Below, piece by piece: positions 18,003 to 28,587 of a stretch of DNA of 64,000 nucleotides. Under the pieces are notes generated by a model. It searched no databases and was not told the DNA's origin. It saw only the letters and a list, made by a program, of their open reading frames with translations. The first letter of the stretch is position 1. Every line of letters starts with the position of its first letter. This DNA is from Leucobacter luti (GTDB taxonomy: Bacteria; Actinomycetota; Actinomycetes; Actinomycetales; Microbacteriaceae), in contig NZ_CP080492.1 of the NCBI RefSeq assembly GCF_019464495.1, positions 248,001 through 312,000 on the forward strand. Direction: 5' to 3'. Made by a program: the position numbers and the translations under genes.

Positions 18003-19376
18003 TCAGATGGCGTGAAGCGGCTTACCTGCGAGCTTCAGCATGGCCTCGCCGATCGTTTCGTTCTGCGTCGGGTGTGCGTGCACGAGTGGAGCAACATCCT
18101 CGGGGTGAGCCTCCCAATTCACGATGAGCTGCGCTTCGCCGACGAGCTCGCCAACGCGGGCTCCAATCATGTGCACACCGACAACGGGGCCATCCACCAC
18201 GCGCACGGCCTTCACCGAGCCGGCTGTGCCGAGGATCGAGCTCTTCGCGTTCCCAGCCAGGTTGTACTCATAGCTGGTGACGTTCCCCTCGCCGTACTTC
18301 TCCTTGGCCTTCGCCTCGGTGAGGCCCACCGAAGCGATCTCCGGATCGCAGTAGGTGACCTTCGGGATATTCACGTCTTCGACGATCACTGGCGAGAGGC
18401 CAGCGATCTCTTCGGCAACGAAGATGCCCTGCTGGTATCCGCGGTGCGCGAGCTGCAGCCCTGGCACAATGTCGCCAACGGCGTAGACTCCGGCCACGTT
18501 CGTTGCCAGGCGCTCGTTCGTGAGCACGAAACCGCGATCCATTTCGATTCCGACCTCTTCGTACCCGAGGCCCTGCGTTGAGGGACCGCGTCCTACTGCG
18601 ACAAGCAAGTAGTCGGCCGTGATCACGGTGCCGTCTTCGAGGTTTACGGTGACACTGGCATCGTCCTGGGTTACGGACTGGAATCGAACGCCGAGCTTGT
18701 AATCGATGCCACGCTTGCGGAATGCCCGCTCGAGCTGCTTTGAGACCGATTCTTCCTCGTTGGGGACCAGGTGGGGGAGCCCCTCGATGATCGTGACCTC
18801 AGCTCCGAAGGAGCGCCAGACGCTGGCGAACTCAACGCCGATGACGCCGCCTCCGAGGATCGCGACGCGAGCCGGAACATGATCCAGTTCGAGTGCTCGC
18901 TCGCTCGTGATGACTCGTCCGCCGATCTCAAGACCCGGCAGCGAGCGTGAATAGGAGCCCGAAGCCAACACCACGTGCTTGCCAACGATGCGGTCCTCGC
19001 CCACCTGAACGGTGTTCGCAGCGACAAGCCGGCCCTCGCCCTCGATCACGGTGATCTTGTTGGCCTTCAGGAGGCCCTGAAGGCCCTTGTGCTTGCCTGC
19101 GACGAGGTTCTCGCGATAGCTGTTGACCTTGGCCATATCAATGCCAGCAACGCTGGACAGGATTCCGTAGGTCTCTCCATCGCGTGCGACATCGGCAATC
19201 TCCGCGGCGTGGAGCAACGCCTTCGTGGGGACACACCCGCGATGCAGACAAGTGCCACCGAGTTTGTCCTTCTCGATAACGGCGGCGCTAAGCCCAAGCT
19301 GCGTAGCCCGGACCGCCGTGGCGTATCCGGCGCTTCCGCCGCCCAGGACGACGATGTCAAACTGCTGATCGGCCAA
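18003..19376 (-). CDS. lpd: Dihydrolipoyl dehydrogenase (E3)
   Basis: 457 residues from a TTG start at 19376 with GAGGGAGA upstream; the long open extension beyond it is not protein-like. FAD-binding motif VVLGGGSAGY sits at the N-terminus, the redox pair in GGTCLHRGCVPTK (Cys43 and Cys48), the NAD-binding GGGVIGVEFAS mid-protein, and the catalytic His-Glu in HAHPTQNE at the C-terminus. It reoxidises dihydrolipoamide on E2. sucB starts 48 bp downstream on the same strand, so E3 and E2 form an operon. Upstream it faces the PAC2 gene across a ~224-bp divergent promoter region. Confidence 0.95.
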   Translation of the reverse strand: MADQQFDIVVLGGGSAGYATAVRATQLGLSAAVIEKDKLGGTCLHRGCVPTKALLHAAEIADVARDGETYGILSSVAGIDMAKVNSYRENLVAGKHKGLQGLLKANKITVIEGEGRLVAANTVQVGEDRIVGKHVVLASGSYSRSLPGLEIGGRVITSERALELDHVPARVAILGGGVIGVEFASVWRSFGAEVTIIEGLPHLVPNEEESVSKQLERAFRKRGIDYKLGVRFQSVTQDDASVTVNLEDGTVITADYLLVAVGRGPSTQGLGYEEVGIEMDRGFVLTNERLATNVAGVYAVGDIVPGLQLAHRGYQQGIFVAEEIAGLSPVIVEDVNIPKVTYCDPEIASVGLTEAKAKEKYGEGNVTSYEYNLAGNAKSSILGTAGSVKAVRVVDGPVVGVHMIGARVGELVGEAQLIVNWEAHPEDVAPLVHAHPTQNETIGEAMLKLAGKPLHAI

Positions 19377-19482
19377 GTGGGATCTCCCTCGGTGTATGCG
19401 CAATAGATTTCCGGCGTCCGCGTGTAAGCGGGCGTACCTTGCCAACCCTACACCTGTGACTGTAAGGACGGCAGGGTCGCAT

Positions 19483-19501
19483 CTGGGGCGAGTCGCCCCA
19501 G
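19483..19501. promoter_or_regulatory. Perfect 9-1-9 palindrome between lpd and the PAC2 gene
   Basis: CTGGGGCGA, one central G, then its exact reverse complement. It lies in the divergent intergenic region, about 107 bp upstream of the lpd start and 100 bp upstream of the PAC2 start. A second inverted repeat, AGTGGTTTC/GAAACCACT, lies at 19536-19568. Either could be an operator. No regulator can be named. Confidence 0.4.
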
Positions 19502-19600
19502 GATCGGGCACTCCCGGGAGAAGCGGAGTGGGAATAGTGGTTTCGCTGACGGCGTGACAGAAACCACTCGCGCCAGCGCTGCGCTTCGTAGGATGGAGGT

Positions 19601-20545
19601 GTGACCGAATCAATCTTCTCCGCAGAGTACGCAGAACGCCGCGCCGCCGTTCCGCGTGGGCTCCCGCTCGTGCTCGCGATGCAGGGGCTGAGTGATGCGG
19701 GCAACGCAATCTCCCAGCTCGACGAGTATCTGTGGCGCCGCTATGACCCCCAGGAGATCCTGCGATTCAACGCAGATATGCTCCTGGATTATCGGGCTCG
19801 GCGCCCCATCATCACCTTCAGTGAGGATCACTTCATCGATTACTCGCCCGAGGAGCTCAGCTTGAGTCTCGCGCACGATGAATTTGGTGCACCATTCCTC
19901 CTTCTGAGCGGCTACGAGCCGGACTTTCGGTGGGAGCACTTCATCGACACCGTGCTGCTCCTCGTGCACGAGTTTGAAGTCTCGATCACGGTCTGGTCTC
20001 ACGCGATCCCAATGCCGGTCCCACACACTCGTCCGCTCTCAGTTACCGTGAGTGGTTCTCGCGATGATCTGATTGAGGCGCGGTCCGTGTGGCGACCCAC
20101 GACGAAACTCTCCGCGTCTGCCGCCCACGTTCTGGAATACCGCCTCCACAGTCTCGGAGAAGAGGTCGCCGGATTTGCGCTGCTCATCCCGCACTACCTT
20201 GCAAATACCGAGTATCCAGAAGCACTCCAGGGCGCCCTCGACGGAATCATGGCCGCCACGGGGCTCATCCTCGCAACAGATGAAGTGCGCGAGGCGTCAC
20301 GTCGATTCACAGCGCAACTCGACTCGCAGCTCGCAGAGAACCAAGAGTCACTCGAGATGGTGCGCACGCTTGAGCAGCGCTACGACGCCTATATGGAAGA
20401 CCAGACAACGCGGTCCCCACTGATGAGTGAGGACGGATCGATTCCGACGGCTGATCAGATTGCCAGCGAGCTGGAACGTTTCTTGGCCCAGCAGCAAGGG
20501 CCCGCGACTGGCGACACGGAGCCCGACGAGTTTCCCCGTATCTGA
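19601..20545 (+). CDS. PAC2-family protein
   Basis: 314 residues from a GTG immediately after GGATGGAGGT. The protein matches the PAC2 (proteasome assembly chaperone-like) family of actinobacteria: LVLAMQGLSDAGNAISQLDEYL, FNADMLLDYRARRP, ITVWSHAIPMPVPHTRP and VAGFALLIPHYLANTEYPEAL. The C-terminal third is helical and charged. There is no signal peptide. Bacterial PAC2 proteins lack a settled role. It lies upstream of sigA, a conserved neighbourhood in Microbacteriaceae, and is followed by its own hairpin. Confidence 0.88.
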   Translation: MTESIFSAEYAERRAAVPRGLPLVLAMQGLSDAGNAISQLDEYLWRRYDPQEILRFNADMLLDYRARRPIITFSEDHFIDYSPEELSLSLAHDEFGAPFLLLSGYEPDFRWEHFIDTVLLLVHEFEVSITVWSHAIPMPVPHTRPLSVTVSGSRDDLIEARSVWRPTTKLSASAAHVLEYRLHSLGEEVAGFALLIPHYLANTEYPEALQGALDGIMAATGLILATDEVREASRRFTAQLDSQLAENQESLEMVRTLEQRYDAYMEDQTTRSPLMSEDGSIPTADQIASELERFLAQQQGPATGDTEPDEFPRI

Positions 20546-20554
20546 AGTTGCGGC

Positions 20555-20595
20555 GGCGCCCGCATTGCGAGGCGACACCTCGCCTGACGGGCGCC
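20555..20595 (+). terminator. Terminator after the PAC2 gene
   Basis: GGCGCCCG at 20555-20562 pairs with CGGGCGCC at 20588-20595, with an inner GCGAGG/CCTCGC stem. It starts 10 bp after the PAC2 stop codon and has no U-tract. The remaining ~210 bp before sigA hold a TTGACA hexamer at 20724-20729 but no clear matching -10. Confidence 0.65.
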
Positions 20596-20807
20596 AGCGC
20601 GTGCGTGTGGACACCTCCGCGCCGGTGTGGCGTGGTCAGGAGCTGGGCCCAGTTCATGCAATAATAGAGGTGACCAACCCATTCAACTCGTACCGATTTC
20701 TGCACGCCGGGAATCAAACGGGCTTGACATGGGTTTTCATGCTGTGAGCACTCGTTGGTGATTCTGCCAGCGACACAGCGACGCATTCGATAGAGAGAGG
20801 CGGCTGC

Positions 20808-22112
<1,305 letters not shown>

Positions 22113-22139
22113 GCCACAGGCCACCTCTCGAGGTACTCA

Positions 22140-22185
22140 CAACGCACTGCGCCCCTTGGCTTCAGCCAGGGGGCGCAGTGCGTTG
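22140..22185 (+). terminator. Terminator of sigA
   Basis: A nearly perfect 21-bp stem (one G-U) with a TTCA loop: 22140-22160 pairs with 22165-22185. It begins 28 bp after the sigA stop. No U-tract follows. Confidence 0.8.
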
Positions 22186-22220
22186 TGCGGTATTCGCCCA
22201 CGAGGCAGAAAACGCGCAAA

Positions 22221-22260
22221 GCACAACACCCCCGAGCGAAATCGCTCGGGGGTGTTGTGC
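22221..22260. terminator. Perfect 18-bp hairpin between sigA and the DUF7455 gene
   Basis: GCACAACACCCCCGAGCG pairs exactly with 22243-22260 around an AAAT loop. It lies 10 bp from the stop of the minus-strand DUF7455 gene and can serve that gene as well as backing up the sigA terminator. Confidence 0.75.
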
Positions 22261-22270
22261 AACCCAGTGG

Positions 22271-22492
22271 TTACGGGGTCAGCTTGTGGCTCTCGTCGTG
22301 CCAGACTTCAGCCATTGGGCGAAGCTTGGCCTCGTGCTTGTGCGCGTGATGTGCGCAGAAGAGTAGTTCGCTTCCGCTCAGCTCGACACGCACATACGCC
22401 TGCGCGCCGCAACTGTCGCAGCGGTCGAGTGCGCTGAGCGGGCGATCCGCGGCATCGATCGTGTCAGTACGATCTTGCTCGATTGTCGTCAT
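22271..22492 (-). CDS. DUF7455-type small zinc-ribbon-like protein
   Basis: 73 residues. CDSCGAQAY and a later LFCAHH form a likely CxxC...CxxH metal site in the middle of the protein. The family is short, restricted to actinobacteria, and usually found near sigA and parE. No function is known; nucleic-acid or protein binding is a guess from the zinc site. The start is an ATG with GGAGGTCGCC upstream. It is divergent from parE. Confidence 0.8.
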   Translation of the reverse strand: MTTIEQDRTDTIDAADRPLSALDRCDSCGAQAYVRVELSGSELLFCAHHAHKHEAKLRPMAEVWHDESHKLTP

Positions 22493-22689
22493 GGCGACCT
22501 CCCGTCCATCAGTAATTCAGTACATGTCTATGTAAACACGTTCTGGGTGAGAATCCTCATCGAGAAGCGGCGGGTTCGCTGACCGCGTAGAGCTCGGTCA
22601 CGCTTCTGCACTCGCCGGGCAAGCTGCACGACCGTGTGGGTGGTCTGGCCTAGGGTAGGGGAGTCATCGAAACAGAGGGGAGCCACTGA

Positions 22690-24810
22690 GTGGCGACGCA
22701 GCGATCAGCAGGGCAGTCATCGGAGTCGAACTACTCCGCACGGCATCTCACCGTGCTCGAGGGACTCGAGGCGGTTCGAAAGCGACCCGGTATGTACATC
22801 GGTACGACCGATTCGCGTGGTCTGATGCACTGCCTCTGGGAGATCATCGACAACTCGGTTGACGAAGCACTCGCCGGCTACGGCAATGAGATCGGGATCA
22901 CGCTGCACCCCGACGGTAGTGTCACGGTGACTGACAACGGCCGCGGTGTCCCCGTGGATGTCGAACCCAAGAGTGGCCTCTCTGGCGTTGAGCTTGTCTT
23001 TACGAAGCTGCACGCCGGTGGCAAATTCGGCGGTGGCGGCTATGCGTCTTCCGGCGGACTTCACGGAGTCGGCGCCTCGGTGGTCAACGCGCTTTCCTCG
23101 CGACTGGACGTCGAAGTGGATCGTGACGGCAAGACGTGGGCGATGTCCTTCCGGCATGGCGAGCCAGGTGTGTTTGCTGGTGACGGTCCAGATAGCGCTT
23201 TCACCCCCTTCGAGGATTCTTCTGAGTTGCGTGTCGCTGGCAAGGTCAAGAAGGGCGTGACGGGAACGCGGGTGCGGTACTGGGCCGATCCGCAGATCTT
23301 CCTCTCGACCGCTCAGTTCGAACCTGAGTCACTCGTTGCTCGCGCCCGACAGACCGCGTTTCTCGTCCCGGGCTTGGGGATCGAGATCACTGACGAACGC
23401 CCGGAGTCGGTGGACGGGTCCGGGGCACCAACCGTGCACCGATTCGCGTATGAGGGCGGGCTCACGGAGTTCGTCGATTACTTGGCCGTGGACGCACCGC
23501 TCACGGAGACGTGGCGTGTCATTGATTCAGGAACGTTCACTGAGACCGTGCCAGTTATGGACGAGGAGACTGGACATCTGGTCTCTCGTGAGGTCGAGCG
23601 CAGCTGTGAAGTCGACATCGCGCTGCGCTGGGGCACTGGCTACGACACTGCGATCCAGAGTTTTGTCAACATCATCGCGACGCCCAAGGGCGGTACGCAC
23701 ATGAGTGGCTTCGAGCAGGGGCTCACCAAGTTCTTCCGGAAACAGATCGAGACGAATGCCCGCAAGTTGAAGGCCGGCACGGACAAGCCTGAGAAGGACG
23801 ACATCCTGACTGGCCTCACGGCAATTGTCACCGTACGCGTTCCCGAGCCGCAGTTCGAGGGCCAGACGAAGGAGGTGCTCGGCACCGCAGCTGTGCGCCA
23901 GATCGTCTCCCGCGCGATCGTCAAGGGCCTCACCGAACGGTATGAGTCCACGAAGAAGCACGACAAGACACAGACTGCCGTGTTGCTCGAAAAGATGGTC
24001 TCGGAGATGAAGGCGCGGATCGCGCTTCGCGCCCAGCGCGACACGGCGCGGCGCAAAAGCTCGCTTGAGAGTTCCTCGCTGCCCGCCAAACTCATCGATT
24101 GCCGCTCGAAGAACGTCTCGGACACCGAGATTTTCATTGTCGAGGGTGACAGTGCCCTCGGCACTGCGCGCCCAGCTCGCGACAGTGAGTTTCAGGCCCT
24201 CCTTCCGATCCGAGGAAAAATCCTGAACGTGCAGAAAGCATCGGTCGCGGAGATGCTCAGCAATGCCGAATGCGGAGCGATCATCAAGGTGATCGGCGCC
24301 GGCTCCGGCCGCGACTTCGACCTGGAATCCGCTCGCTACGGCAAGGTAATCCTGATGAGCGATGCCGACGTCGATGGTGCCCACATCCGCACACTGCTCC
24401 TCACGCTGTTCTTCCGATACATGCGGCCGATGGTGGAGGCCGGTCGCGTGTACGCCGCCGTTCCACCGCTGCACCGTGTGATCGTGCAGAACGCAGGCCG
24501 CAAACCCAACGACGTGATCTACACCTACAGTGAGCGCGAACTCAACGCGCTGCTCGCTGATCTGCGCAAGCGCGGGAAGAAATACCAGGAGCCGATCCAG
24601 CGCTACAAGGGCTTGGGAGAGATGGACGCAGACCAGCTCGCTGAGACGACGATGGATCGCGAGCACCGCACCCTACGCCGAGTGCGCGTTGAGGACGCCC
24701 ATGCGGCCTCGCAGGTGTTTGAACTGCTGATGGGCAACGAGGTGGCGCCCCGCAAGGAGTTCATCATCGAGAATGCAGATGATCTCGATCGGGATCGCAT
24801 TGACGCGTAA
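22690..24810 (+). CDS. parE: DNA topoisomerase IV subunit B
   Basis: 706 residues, GTG start after GAGGGGAGCCACTGA. GHKL ATPase motifs: EIIDNSVDEALAG, DNGRGVPVD and GGLHGVGASVVNALS. The TOPRIM domain reads IFIVEGDSALGTARPARDSEFQ and LMSDADVDGAHI; the SALGTA variant replaces the usual SAGG and is common in actinobacterial ParE. The C-terminus has QRYKGLGEMDADQL. With ParC it decatenates chromosomes using ATP. I assign ParE rather than GyrB because of the sigA neighbourhood, the TOPRIM variant and the nearby parC. Confidence 0.9.
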   Translation: MATQRSAGQSSESNYSARHLTVLEGLEAVRKRPGMYIGTTDSRGLMHCLWEIIDNSVDEALAGYGNEIGITLHPDGSVTVTDNGRGVPVDVEPKSGLSGVELVFTKLHAGGKFGGGGYASSGGLHGVGASVVNALSSRLDVEVDRDGKTWAMSFRHGEPGVFAGDGPDSAFTPFEDSSELRVAGKVKKGVTGTRVRYWADPQIFLSTAQFEPESLVARARQTAFLVPGLGIEITDERPESVDGSGAPTVHRFAYEGGLTEFVDYLAVDAPLTETWRVIDSGTFTETVPVMDEETGHLVSREVERSCEVDIALRWGTGYDTAIQSFVNIIATPKGGTHMSGFEQGLTKFFRKQIETNARKLKAGTDKPEKDDILTGLTAIVTVRVPEPQFEGQTKEVLGTAAVRQIVSRAIVKGLTERYESTKKHDKTQTAVLLEKMVSEMKARIALRAQRDTARRKSSLESSSLPAKLIDCRSKNVSDTEIFIVEGDSALGTARPARDSEFQALLPIRGKILNVQKASVAEMLSNAECGAIIKVIGAGSGRDFDLESARYGKVILMSDADVDGAHIRTLLLTLFFRYMRPMVEAGRVYAAVPPLHRVIVQNAGRKPNDVIYTYSERELNALLADLRKRGKKYQEPIQRYKGLGEMDADQLAETTMDREHRTLRRVRVEDAHAASQVFELLMGNEVAPRKEFIIENADDLDRDRIDA

Positions 24811-24892
24811 CACATCCGGAGGAATTCAGGTCACGACACTGCAGTGAAAAACAACGCCGGTTCCCTCGGTCGCGCTACACTCGGTGCGACAG

Positions 24893-25026
24893 TACCTAGG
24901 GTTCCGGGGCAGCGTGCTCGACTGGTCCAAGCGGTACCACGGCTGTTCTCGGGATCAGCCGTCATCTGAACGGACAAAAGCCTGGAGGAACCCCTTCGCC
25001 GTGCCCTGCGGCGAAGAGAAGGTTCC
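24893..25026 (+). promoter_or_regulatory. ykkC-type (guanidine-I) riboswitch upstream of the EamA transporter
   Basis: The leader carries the ykkC consensus blocks in order: CTAGGGTTCCG at 24896-24906, ACTGGTCCAAG near 24920, and ACGGACAAAAGCCTGG at 24970-24985. A TACACT -10-like hexamer at 24876-24881 would start transcription just before the aptamer. The expression platform shows two exclusive pairings. GGAACC at 24987-24992 can pair with GGTTCC in the aptamer (24900-24905) or with GGTTCC at 25021-25026, beside the ribosome site and around a CTTCGCC/GGCGAAG hairpin (24994-25016). Ligand binding should free the ribosome site. Members of this class sense guanidine, but subtypes sense ppGpp or PRPP, so the ligand is inferred. 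Confidence 0.75.
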
Positions 25027-25029
25027 CGC

Positions 25030-26004
25030 ATGTCTGTTGTTGCTCTTCTCCTGGTCCTCTCTGCCGCGATCGCACACGCGATCTGGAACATCGTCGCTCA
25101 CGGCGCAAGCCGCTCGGGCATCCCGTTCCTGTGGTGGGGATCAGTCTTCGCCACAGTACTGTGGGTGGGGGTCATCCCGTTCACCGGCGGATTTGGCACA
25201 GGGGACTTCGCTGGGTTCACGCTCGGCATCCTGGTCTCCGCTGTGCTTCACGTCTGCTACATGCTCGTGCTGCAACGCGGCTATGCACGCGGAGAGCTCT
25301 CCACGGTCTACGCCACAGCGCGGGGCTCGGGACCGCTGCTCACCGTGTGTGTCGCCATCCTCATTCTCGGAGAACAGCCGAGCTGGCTGGCTCTCTCCGG
25401 GGTTGGGCTCGTGCTGCTCGGTGTCGTCGCGTTCGGCATCATCGGCCGGCGCCCTGCGATACCTGCTCGGCTCGGTGGTATCCGGGCGAAGGCCTCAGAG
25501 CACGCAGCGGGAATCGGCGACGGGCGCGGGGGAGAAGACGGGCGCACACACGCGAAGCGCTGGAGCAGGTTGATCGATCCCGCGATCGGTTACGGACTCC
25601 TCACCGGCGCGGCCATCGCCGCGTACACGATCTGGGACGCCTACGCGGTGAACACCCTCTCGATCGCACCCGTAGCGTTCATGGTGGGCTGCACTGCTGC
25701 CGAGATCCCGTTCTTCACCGCTGCGCTGCTCCGGCGTGGCCGCACGGGGACTGCCGGGCTCGGTGTTGAACTGCGCACAAACTGGCGGAGACTCCTGGTA
25801 TTCGGTATCTTCTCGCCGCTGTCGTACATCCTTGTGCTCACCGCTGTCACAATGGCACCGCTTTCCCTTGTGGCACCGATGCGGGAGGTGAGCGTGGTGC
25901 TGGTCGGCCTCTATGGTGCCTGGCGTTTCCGCGAGTCACGCCCGATTTTGCGCATCCTCGCTGCCCTCGTGGTCGTGGCGGGCGTGCTCCTCATCGGCCT
26001 GTAG
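25030..26004 (+). CDS. EamA/DMT-family transporter, probable guanidine-linked exporter
   Basis: 324 residues with about ten transmembrane helices in two EamA halves (residues ~1-145 and ~185-324), separated by a polar linker. VYATARGSGPLLTV and PLSLVAPMREVSVVLVGLYGAW are the paired conserved helices of each half. AGAGAAGG lies 7 nt before the ATG and falls within the riboswitch platform. Drug/metabolite transporters under ykkC control usually export guanidine-like compounds, but EamA members vary and the substrate is inferred from the riboswitch alone. It lies between parE and the convergent parC. Confidence 0.88.
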   Translation: MSVVALLLVLSAAIAHAIWNIVAHGASRSGIPFLWWGSVFATVLWVGVIPFTGGFGTGDFAGFTLGILVSAVLHVCYMLVLQRGYARGELSTVYATARGSGPLLTVCVAILILGEQPSWLALSGVGLVLLGVVAFGIIGRRPAIPARLGGIRAKASEHAAGIGDGRGGEDGRTHAKRWSRLIDPAIGYGLLTGAAIAAYTIWDAYAVNTLSIAPVAFMVGCTAAEIPFFTAALLRRGRTGTAGLGVELRTNWRRLLVFGIFSPLSYILVLTAVTMAPLSLVAPMREVSVVLVGLYGAWRFRESRPILRILAALVVVAGVLLIGL

Positions 26005-26126
26005 AAGTACAGCGGTGCCGCATGGTGAGATCTGCCACGGCGGCGCAGCGGCGCTGGAGCGCAGCGGCACAGGAGCGCTGCGCCCCAGCATTGCCGTGTG
26101 CCCCAGCGCCGCGGTGCGAAGTGCCC

Positions 26127-28577
26127 CTAGGGCGCCTCGCCGACATACGCCGCAGCGCCGTCGATCGGCTGTCCAGAACCGTCGCGCTTCCCGAGCTCGG
26201 TTGGCAGCTTCCGTGCCGCACCGTCTGCCGCAAGCGCACGTGGCTCGCCAGTACCGACCCACGCACAGGCAATCTGGTCTTCCCACTTCAAGAAGCGCTG
26301 AATGCGCACGCCACCGGTTGCGCGGCCCTTCGGCGGGATCTCGGCCCAGTCAGTGATCTTTGCCGTCGCAACGTCGGTGCCCGGCAGCGTGATTGAACTG
26401 TCCGCCACGGTCACGACCTTCGCAGCGGAGTCGGCCGGTATCGCATTGGCGAAGACGACCTTCGCTTCGGCGCCCAAGCGAATACCGGCCATTCCAGCCG
26501 CAGGGCGTCCCTGCGGGCGCACCGTGGTCGCGTCGAATCGCAGCAACTGCGCGTCGCTCGTGACAATCGCGAACTCCGCTCCGTCTGGCGCAGGGAATGC
26601 CGCTACCAATTGATCGCCAGTTTTGAGTCCGATGACTTCAAACGTGGGCTTTGCCGGCAGCTCAGTGAGCACCACTCGTTTGACGGTGCCCTGCTGCGTG
26701 CAGAGCCCGATCGGCGTGTCCTGATCGAGCGGAGCGATGCCGACGACTCGCAGTTTCTTGTCGGTGACACCGAGGTAGTCAAGGAGCTTGGCGCCCGCTG
26801 AAAAGGCGATGCTCGCTGCGGGCACCAGGGGCAGGTCTACGGGCGTGAAACGGTGCAACGTACCGTCGGATAGCACCGCACCGAACTCGCCGCGTACGGT
26901 GCCCTCAGCGCTTGAGAGGACGGCACCGTGCTTTGTGGCACGCGGTGCGCCGCGGGTTGACTCGGGAGATTCCGGATCGCGATCGACTCGCAGCGCGCGG
27001 CCGGTGACGGAGAGGAGCACCGAACACGGGGTGTCAGCGACTTCGAGCGAAGCTGACGCAGCTGCGGTGCGCGTCGGACGCACCACGGCACCAGTGAGCA
27101 GGGTGCGCCGCGGCGTGCCCCACGCGGCAGCGGCCTCGTCGAGCTCAGTCGACACCACACCGCGCAGGCGCGCATCACTGCCGAGAATCTCGAGCAGGCG
27201 CGCAATTTCAGCGTTCAGCTCGTCTCGCTCGCTCTCCAGTTCGACCCGAGAGAACTTTGTGAGCCGCCGCAGGCGGAGCTCAAGGATGTACTCAGCCTGC
27301 GCCTCGGACAGGTCAAACACCTGCATCAGACGGGTGCGAGCTGTCTCCGAGTCGTCACTGGTGCGGATGAGCTGGATGACCTCATCGATATCCAGGATCG
27401 CGATGAGCAGACCCTCCACAAGGTGCAGACGATCGCGACGTTTATCGAGGCGGTACTGCGACCGCCGCGTGATCACTGAGATCCGATGCTCGATAAAGAC
27501 CCGGAGCATCTCGCGGAGACCAAGCGTCTGCGGCTGTCCATTCACCAGAGCAACGGAGTTGATGCTGAACGAGTCCTCGAGCGGAGTGTAGCGGTAGAGC
27601 TGCTCGAGCACGGCTTCTGGCGCGAATCCGGTCTTGAGGGTAATCACGAGACGGAGCCCGTTCTTGCGGTCGGTGAGGTCAGCAACGTCAGAGATGCCAG
27701 AAAGCTTCTTCGCTTCGACTCCTTGCTTGATCTTCTCGATCACGCGCTCGGGGCCAACCAAATAGGGGAGTTCCGTAACGACCAGGCCGGTGCGGCGAGG
27801 CCCGAGCTGCTCGACAGCCACCTTGGCGCGCGTGCGGAAGGCGCCACGACCAGTCCGGTAGGCGTCTTTAACCCCGTCAAGACCGACTATCGTTCCGCCA
27901 CCAGGCAGATCCGGGCCGGGGATAAACTCCATGAGTTCTTCAACAGTGGCGTTCGGGTGATGCAGTAGATGCTTCGCGCCGTCCACCACCTCAATCAGGT
28001 TATGCGGCGCAAGGTTCGTGGCCATGCCGACGGCGATGCCGCTCGCACCGTTCACAAGCAGGTTGGGCACAGCCGAAGGCAGCACCTCCGGCTGCATGAT
28101 CTGATTGTCATAGTTGGGAACGAAATCCACGACGTTCTCGTCGAGTGAGTCCGTCATCGCGAGCGCAGCGCCGGCGAGGCGAGCCTCGGTGTATCGGGAG
28201 GCAGCCGGGCCGTCGTCGAGCGAGCCGAAGTTGCCATGGCCGTCCACAAGGGGCAGGCGCATATTGAAGCTCTGCGCCATGCGCACGAGCGCGTCGTAGA
28301 TCGACGAATCGCCGTGCGGGTGCAGTTTGCCCATCACTTCGCCGACGACGCGGGCCGACTTCACGTGGCCCTTCTCGGGGCGTAGTCCCATGTCGTCCAT
28401 CATGAACAGGATTCTGCGCTGCACAGGCTTCAGCCCGTCACGGGCATCAGGCAAGGCGCGCGAGTAGATTACGGAGTAGGCGTACTCAAGGAACGAACCC
28501 TCCATCTCCTGGGAGATGTCAATGTCCTCGATGCGTTCGCCGGCGATCTCGTGTGGGGCTCCGGGCGATTCGGTCAT
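26127..28577 (-). CDS. parC: DNA topoisomerase IV subunit A
   Basis: 816 residues from the ATG at 28577. The breakage-reunion domain has [48 protein letters not shown] and the catalytic tyrosine in [11 protein letters not shown] GyrA-like tower and coiled coil follow, then a beta-pinwheel region (~510-816). No GyrA-box (QRRGGKG-like) is visible, supporting ParC over GyrA. Its partner parE lies on the other side of the EamA gene. Its start is only 10 bp from the start of the divergent phosphatase gene. Other in-frame starts upstream lack a ribosome site. Confidence 0.9.
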   Translation of the reverse strand: MTESPGAPHEIAGERIEDIDISQEMEGSFLEYAYSVIYSRALPDARDGLKPVQRRILFMMDDMGLRPEKGHVKSARVVGEVMGKLHPHGDSSIYDALVRMAQSFNMRLPLVDGHGNFGSLDDGPAASRYTEARLAGAALAMTDSLDENVVDFVPNYDNQIMQPEVLPSAVPNLLVNGASGIAVGMATNLAPHNLIEVVDGAKHLLHHPNATVEELMEFIPGPDLPGGGTIVGLDGVKDAYRTGRGAFRTRAKVAVEQLGPRRTGLVVTELPYLVGPERVIEKIKQGVEAKKLSGISDVADLTDRKNGLRLVITLKTGFAPEAVLEQLYRYTPLEDSFSINSVALVNGQPQTLGLREMLRVFIEHRISVITRRSQYRLDKRRDRLHLVEGLLIAILDIDEVIQLIRTSDDSETARTRLMQVFDLSEAQAEYILELRLRRLTKFSRVELESERDELNAEIARLLEILGSDARLRGVVSTELDEAAAAWGTPRRTLLTGAVVRPTRTAAASASLEVADTPCSVLLSVTGRALRVDRDPESPESTRGAPRATKHGAVLSSAEGTVRGEFGAVLSDGTLHRFTPVDLPLVPAASIAFSAGAKLLDYLGVTDKKLRVVGIAPLDQDTPIGLCTQQGTVKRVVLTELPAKPTFEVIGLKTGDQLVAAFPAPDGAEFAIVTSDAQLLRFDATTVRPQGRPAAGMAGIRLGAEAKVVFANAIPADSAAKVVTVADSSITLPGTDVATAKITDWAEIPPKGRATGGVRIQRFLKWEDQIACAWVGTGEPRALAADGAARKLPTELGKRDGSGQPIDGAAAYVGEAP

Positions 28578-28587
28578 AATGGAGATC

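Noticed and set aside
20724..20752. sigA promoter with a perfect TTGACA
   Set aside because: The -35 hexamer is perfect, but no acceptable -10 lies 16-18 bp downstream, so I do not call a promoter.
26042..26084. GGCGCAGCG/CGCTGCGCC inverted repeat after parC
   Set aside because: The arms match over 9 bp, but the 25-nt interior folds poorly and the whole stretch is low-complexity GC; it may be a parC terminator but the support is too weak.
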